Shown: piece by piece, positions 5,873 through 9,063 of the stretch
How the letters are laid out: the number at the start of each line of letters is the position of its first letter
Position numbering within the stretch: position 1 is the first letter of the stretch
DNA from: Deltaproteobacteria bacterium
Lineage (GTDB): Bacteria > Myxococcota_A > UBA796 > UBA2385
DNA length: 9,063 bases
Direction: 5' to 3'
Assembly: GCA_003694325.1 (NCBI GenBank)
Contig: RFKJ01000653.1
Location: forward strand, 1 to 9,063
Notes under the pieces: generated by a model
The model's database searches: none
What the model was told of the DNA's origin: nothing
Seen by the model: only the letters and a program-made list of their open reading frames with translations
Position numbers and translations under genes: made by a program

Positions 5873-6856
5873 ATGCCTGCATACCCGGAACTCGTGCTGC
5901 GGATCCCTGGCGGTCGCCAGGAGCGCTCGGTCGCCATCGGCACCCGACACCTCTCGCTGGGCCGAGGTCCCGACAACGACGTCGTGCTGCCGTCTCCCCA
6001 GGTCAGCCGGCACCACGCCATCCTGTGGTACGCCGGGGGGCAGGTGCTGGTCCGCGATCTCGGCAGCGCCAACGGGACCTTCCTGGACGGCGAGCGGGTG
6101 ACGGACTCGGTGGCGGTGCCCTACGGCGCCGAGCTGCGGCTGGGCTCCGAGGTCCGCCTGACGGTGCGCCCCCCGGTGGAGCCGGTCGCCGTCGGGGAGC
6201 TGAAGGCCTTCGCGCTGGAGGACATCGCCACGGGGATGCGGCGGCCGCTGCACGGCGACCGGTTCGTCATCGGGTCGGGGCCGGGCGCCGATCTCCGGTT
6301 GGCGTCGGGGCCGGAGGTCGGGGCGACGCTGCTGGTGTACCCGGGGGGCGAGGTGTGGCTGGGGACCGAGGACGACGACGACAGGCCGCTGCAGGCGGGA
6401 GCCGAGTTCGAGGTCGCCGGCAGCCGATTCCGGCTGGTCGAGGTCGATCCCACGCGCCTGCCCACCGTCCAGCCGGACCACCATCGCTACCCCTACCGGC
6501 TGCGGGTGAGCCTGGACGGGCCGGCCGGGACCCTGGCCGAGATCTCCCACCTCTCCACCCGCCTCAGCCACAGCATCACCGCCGAGAACCGCGTGGTGCT
6601 GTTGTACCTGCTGGCCCGCCGGATCGACGAGGACGGGGGCAGCGGCCTGCCGGAGTCGGAACGCGGCTGGTGCGCGGACGACGACGTCATCGTCGGCGTC
6701 TGGGGGCGGAGCGCCCTGGGACAGGGGGGCAACCGGCTCAAGGTGCTGGTCCACCGGGTGCGCAAGGAGCTGAAGTCCGGCGGGTTCGATCCGTGGTGCA
6801 TCGAAAAGCGCAGCGGCTTCATCCGGGGACGGTTCGCCGAGGTGGTGCTGGACTGA
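5873..6856 (+). CDS. FHA-domain protein with C-terminal winged-helix DNA-binding-like domain
   Basis: A 327-aa soluble protein with no membrane segment. Residues about 7-100 are a canonical FHA phosphothreonine-binding domain with GR (30-31), SRHH (45-48) and SANGT (65-69). Residues about 115-193 look like a second, degenerate FHA fold: IGSGPGADLRL matches the start of the domain, but the Ser/His and Asn-Gly pockets are absent. Residues about 205-327 resemble an OmpR/transcriptional-regulator C-type winged helix, with a candidate recognition helix NRLKVLVHRVRKEL (287-300) followed by a beta-hairpin wing. It probably acts as a Ser/Thr-kinase-responsive cytoplasmic regulator, reading phosphothreonine through FHA1. 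It has no AAA+ module, so it is not itself the sigma-54 activator, although it lies divergent to the sigma-54 promoter. The winged helix could instead serve protein-protein contacts. Start ATG 5873 is fixed by an in-frame TAG four codons upstream. Confidence 0.87.
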   Translation: MPAYPELVLRIPGGRQERSVAIGTRHLSLGRGPDNDVVLPSPQVSRHHAILWYAGGQVLVRDLGSANGTFLDGERVTDSVAVPYGAELRLGSEVRLTVRPPVEPVAVGELKAFALEDIATGMRRPLHGDRFVIGSGPGADLRLASGPEVGATLLVYPGGEVWLGTEDDDDRPLQAGAEFEVAGSRFRLVEVDPTRLPTVQPDHHRYPYRLRVSLDGPAGTLAEISHLSTRLSHSITAENRVVLLYLLARRIDEDGGSGLPESERGWCADDDVIVGVWGRSALGQGGNRLKVLVHRVRKELKSGGFDPWCIEKRSGFIRGRFAEVVLD

Positions 6857-6926
6857 CGCCGCGCCGGGGAGGGGGACCGGCGGGCGGAGTCTGCAACCCG
6901 CTGGACCGGTGAGCATCGGGGCCCGC

Positions 6927-8345
6927 ATGCACATCGTCATCATCGGAAACGGAGTCGCCGGGATCGAGGCCGCGCTCACCGTGCGCCACCGCCTCGCCGA
7001 GGCGTCGATCACCATCGTCTCCGAGGAATCGGCGCACTTCTTCTCGCGCACCGCGTTGATGTACGTCCTGTCGGGGCAGCTCAGCCACGAGGACATCGAG
7101 CCCCATGAACGCGATCTCTACGCGCGGATGGGCTTTACGCGGGTTCGCGCCCGGGCCACCGGCGTCGACGTCGCCGGGCGGCGGGTGCTGCTGGCCGGCG
7201 GGCTCGATCCGGTGCCCTACGACCGCCTGCTCATCGCCTGCGGGTCCCGCCCGCGTCCCGGACCCTGGCCGGGGAGCGACCTGCGGGGGATCGGCCACTT
7301 CGTGACCCACCAGGACCTGGCGTGGTTGGAGCAGGAGCTGTACGGCGGTCCCGGTCGGGGTGGCCCGCCGCCCGAGGCCGACGCCCACCTGGCCCGGTCG
7401 ACGCCGGATTCCCCGTACCGGCCGAGGCCGGCTGCGGCCGAGCAGCGCGGGCGCCGGGCGGAGCGGGCCGCGGTGATCGGCGGGGGCCTCATCGGCATCG
7501 AGGTGGTCGAGACGATGGTCGCCGCCGGGTTGCGCCCGCACTTCTTCATCCGGGAGGAGTACTTCTGGCCCATCGCCCTCAACGCCGACGAGAGCGGCTG
7601 GATCGCCGACCGGATGGCCGAGCACGGCGTGCAGGTGCACCTCCACACCGGGGTGGAGCGCTTCGAGGCGGACGAAGCGGGCAACGTGGCGGCGGTGGTG
7701 GACGCCCGTGGCCGGCGACACGCCATCGACTGCGCGGTGATCGCCATCGGCGTCCAGCCCAACACCGACTGGCTGCAGGGCAGCGACATCGAGTTGGACG
7801 AGCACGGCGGGGTGGTCGTGGGGCCGGACCTGTCGACGTCGGCACCCGGGGTTCATGCCGCCGGGGATTGCGCCTCGGTGCGGTGGTTCAACGGGGTGCG
7901 TCGGCCCGAGCAGCTCTGGTACACGGCGCGAGACCAGGGGCGGGTCGCCGGCCGGGCCATGCTCGGCGACGAGGTCCGCTACCAACGCGGGCGGTGGTAC
8001 AACTCGGCCAAGCTGTTCGACATCGAGTACACCACCGCGGGCCTGGTCGACTTCGGCTTCGACGACATGTGGTCCTGGTACTGGGAGGAGCGCGGTGCGG
8101 TGCGGAGCACTACCCGGATCTGCTGCCGGGGGGACCGGGTGGTCGGCTTCAACCTGTTGGGGCGTCGCTGGGACCACACCATGCTCATCCGGTGGATCGC
8201 CGAGCGCCGCACCCTGCCCTGGGTCCTGGAACACCTGTCGGAGGCGCGCTTCGACACCGAGCTGGTGCCGCCCCTGCGGTTGCCGGCCGAGGCGATCTCC
8301 CAGGCTCGCCAGCAGGCGAGCGCCCACCTCTCCCCGGCGAGCTGA
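6927..8345 (+). CDS. FAD-dependent NAD(P)H oxidoreductase (pyridine nucleotide-disulfide oxidoreductase fold)
   Basis: A 472-aa flavoprotein from ATG 6927. A GTG at 6909 would add six residues, but it lacks a ribosome-binding site and the FAD-binding strand begins right at the ATG. Residues 2-16 are the FAD Rossmann motif with GNGVAG (7-12). A second Rossmann motif for NAD(P)H, GGGLIG, is at 185-190, and the C-terminal FAD contact VHAAGD is at 309-314. There is no CxxxxC redox disulfide in the FAD domain, so this is not a disulfide reductase; it is closer to rubredoxin/ferredoxin-reductase or NirB-like flavoproteins. A Pro/Arg-rich segment of about 40 residues (139-181) precedes the second Rossmann fold. 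The last 110 or so residues form a Trp/Tyr-rich tail containing DMWSWYWEERG. The stop is 2 bp before the iron-sulfur membrane gene, so the two are probably translationally coupled and work together in electron transfer. Confidence 0.9.
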   Translation: MHIVIIGNGVAGIEAALTVRHRLAEASITIVSEESAHFFSRTALMYVLSGQLSHEDIEPHERDLYARMGFTRVRARATGVDVAGRRVLLAGGLDPVPYDRLLIACGSRPRPGPWPGSDLRGIGHFVTHQDLAWLEQELYGGPGRGGPPPEADAHLARSTPDSPYRPRPAAAEQRGRRAERAAVIGGGLIGIEVVETMVAAGLRPHFFIREEYFWPIALNADESGWIADRMAEHGVQVHLHTGVERFEADEAGNVAAVVDARGRRHAIDCAVIAIGVQPNTDWLQGSDIELDEHGGVVVGPDLSTSAPGVHAAGDCASVRWFNGVRRPEQLWYTARDQGRVAGRAMLGDEVRYQRGRWYNSAKLFDIEYTTAGLVDFGFDDMWSWYWEERGAVRSTTRICCRGDRVVGFNLLGRRWDHTMLIRWIAERRTLPWVLEHLSEARFDTELVPPLRLPAEAISQARQQASAHLSPAS

Positions 8346-8347
8346 CC

Positions 8348-9063
8348 ATGGTCCTGCAAGGACAGAACGGCCTGATGGACACCTGGCGTTCCTCCTGGCG
8401 CAGCCGCGGCTGGCCGGCGTGGGTGCTGTCCGCCTTCCTGGTGGCCTTCTACGTGGACCTCTACTGGTTCGACCACCTCGACCCGGTCGCCGCGGCCCTG
8501 GGCTTGCGGAACCGGTGGTTCCTGTATGGTGCGCTGTACTGCGTGCTGATGATCGGCGGGGCGATCCGCTACCTGCGGATCCACGGCAACTCCCGGTACA
8601 ACCGGGTGCGCATCGCGGTCAACGTCTTCGTCCAGGTCGTGCTGGCGTTCACCCTGCCGTTCGTCATGCCCCTGTTCGGCGGCACCGAGTTCTACTTCAG
8701 CTACCTCTGGCCGCTGAAGTACGACCTGCTGCTGCCCGACACCCTCGGACGACTCCCCCTGTACATGGCCGTCTACGGCTTCGTCATGTCGCTCATCGGC
8801 GCGCCGGTGCTGGCCTTCTTCTACGGCAAGCGCTGGTACTGCTCGTGGATCTGTGGCTGCGGGGGCCTGGCCAACACCTTCGGCGATCCCTGGCGCCACC
8901 TCACCAGCAAGAAGACCCGGGCCTGGCGGTTCGAACAGGTGGCGATCCACGCGGTGCTGGTCCTGGTCACGCTGATGACCGTCCTGATGCTGCTCAAGGC
9001 GCTGGTCGGACCCGACCACCCGGTCCTGGCGGCGGCGGCCGACCACGGCAAGCACTGGTACGG
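8348..9063 (+). CDS. Polytopic membrane protein with 4Fe-4S-type cysteine motif (NapH/polyferredoxin-like), 3'-truncated
   Basis: The frame is open from ATG 8348 to the window end (238 codons, no stop). ATG 8375 is an alternative start, but TGA-cc-ATG spacing from the previous gene favours 8348. About five hydrophobic segments are visible (near residues 23-42, 62-78, 93-113, 137-157 and 200-220). Between the fourth and fifth lies YCSWICGCGG (Cys165, Cys169, Cys171) followed by FGDPWRHL. This resembles the CxxxCP cluster-binding loop of NapH/RdxA-type 4Fe-4S membrane proteins, but with Gly-Cys in place of Pro. Further cluster cysteines, if any, would lie beyond the window. With the flavoprotein upstream, the likely role is membrane electron transfer, for example NAD(P)H to FAD to Fe-S to quinone or a periplasmic acceptor. 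The acceptor is unknown. Confidence 0.82.
   Translation, partial: MVLQGQNGLMDTWRSSWRSRGWPAWVLSAFLVAFYVDLYWFDHLDPVAAALGLRNRWFLYGALYCVLMIGGAIRYLRIHGNSRYNRVRIAVNVFVQVVLAFTLPFVMPLFGGTEFYFSYLWPLKYDLLLPDTLGRLPLYMAVYGFVMSLIGAPVLAFFYGKRWYCSWICGCGGLANTFGDPWRHLTSKKTRAWRFEQVAIHAVLVLVTLMTVLMLLKALVGPDHPVLAAAADHGKHWY

Noticed and set aside
6862..6882. CGCCGG...CCGGCG hairpin between the FHA and flavoprotein genes
   Set aside because: Six-bp stem with a 9-nt purine loop and no T-tract; too weak to call a terminator or to split the operon.
5155..6912. Plus-strand open frame overlapping the six-cysteine gene, the intergenic region and the FHA gene
   Set aside because: No recognisable domain; composition and overlap with a motif-confirmed FHA frame mark it as a shadow.
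6909..6926. GTG at 6909 as start of the flavoprotein
   Set aside because: No ribosome-binding site at proper distance, and the FAD-binding beta strand starts directly at ATG 6927.
5081..7096. Long minus-strand open frame across the FHA gene and the start of the flavoprotein gene
   Set aside because: It is Pro/Arg/Gly-rich low-complexity translation typical of a GC-rich shadow frame, and it conflicts with motif-bearing frames and with the 5704-5872 regulatory region.
6819..8327. 502-codon minus-strand open frame antisense to the flavoprotein gene
   Set aside because: The sense frame carries three FAD/NAD motifs; the antisense frame is low-complexity and without motifs.
7979..9055. 358-codon minus-strand open frame antisense to the iron-sulfur membrane gene
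   Set aside because: His/Gln/Val-rich shadow with no domain; the sense frame has five membrane segments and a cysteine cluster.

Overview
The window is GC-rich bacterial DNA (roughly 70% G+C by eye) that looks like Myxococcota or a related delta-proteobacterial lineage. The reasons are secreted Asp/Cys-rich MopE-type metal-binding repeat proteins, a lipoprotein N-terminus followed by a DDTG-rich linker, an FHA-winged-helix regulator, and a consensus sigma-54 promoter. The assignment is an inference from gene content; there is no rRNA or tRNA here to confirm it.

Layout. Positions 1-1592 (+) hold the 3' part of a gene for a MopE-repeat/beta-helix surface protein, and 1669-4059 (+) hold a complete paralogue that is a predicted lipoprotein. 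The two share a gap-free 297-residue C-terminal domain but differ in repeat number. A strong hairpin at 4064-4097 separates them from two convergent minus-strand genes: a diacylglycerol-kinase-family lipid kinase (4115-5071) and a small six-cysteine exported protein of unknown function (5128-5703). The 169-bp divergent region 5704-5872 carries a perfect sigma-54 (-24/-12) promoter facing the six-cysteine gene, an 18-bp inverted repeat at an enhancer-like distance, and a -10-like element against the start codon of the divergent FHA/winged-helix gene (5873-6856, +). After a 70-bp gap come a FAD/NAD(P)-dependent oxidoreductase (6927-8345, +) and, two bases further, a polytopic membrane protein with a 4Fe-4S-type cysteine cluster (8348 to the window end, incomplete).

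How the genes work together. The last two genes form a tightly coupled pair that plausibly moves electrons between NAD(P)H, flavin and a membrane iron-sulfur protein. The two repeat proteins are likely surface-exposed, divalent-metal-dependent beta-helix proteins that arose by tandem duplication. The six-cysteine protein appears to be under sigma-54 control, which would tie its expression to a specific activator not present in this window. No CRISPR array, insertion sequence, tRNA, rRNA or phage gene was seen, and no gene-free stretch reaches 300 bases.
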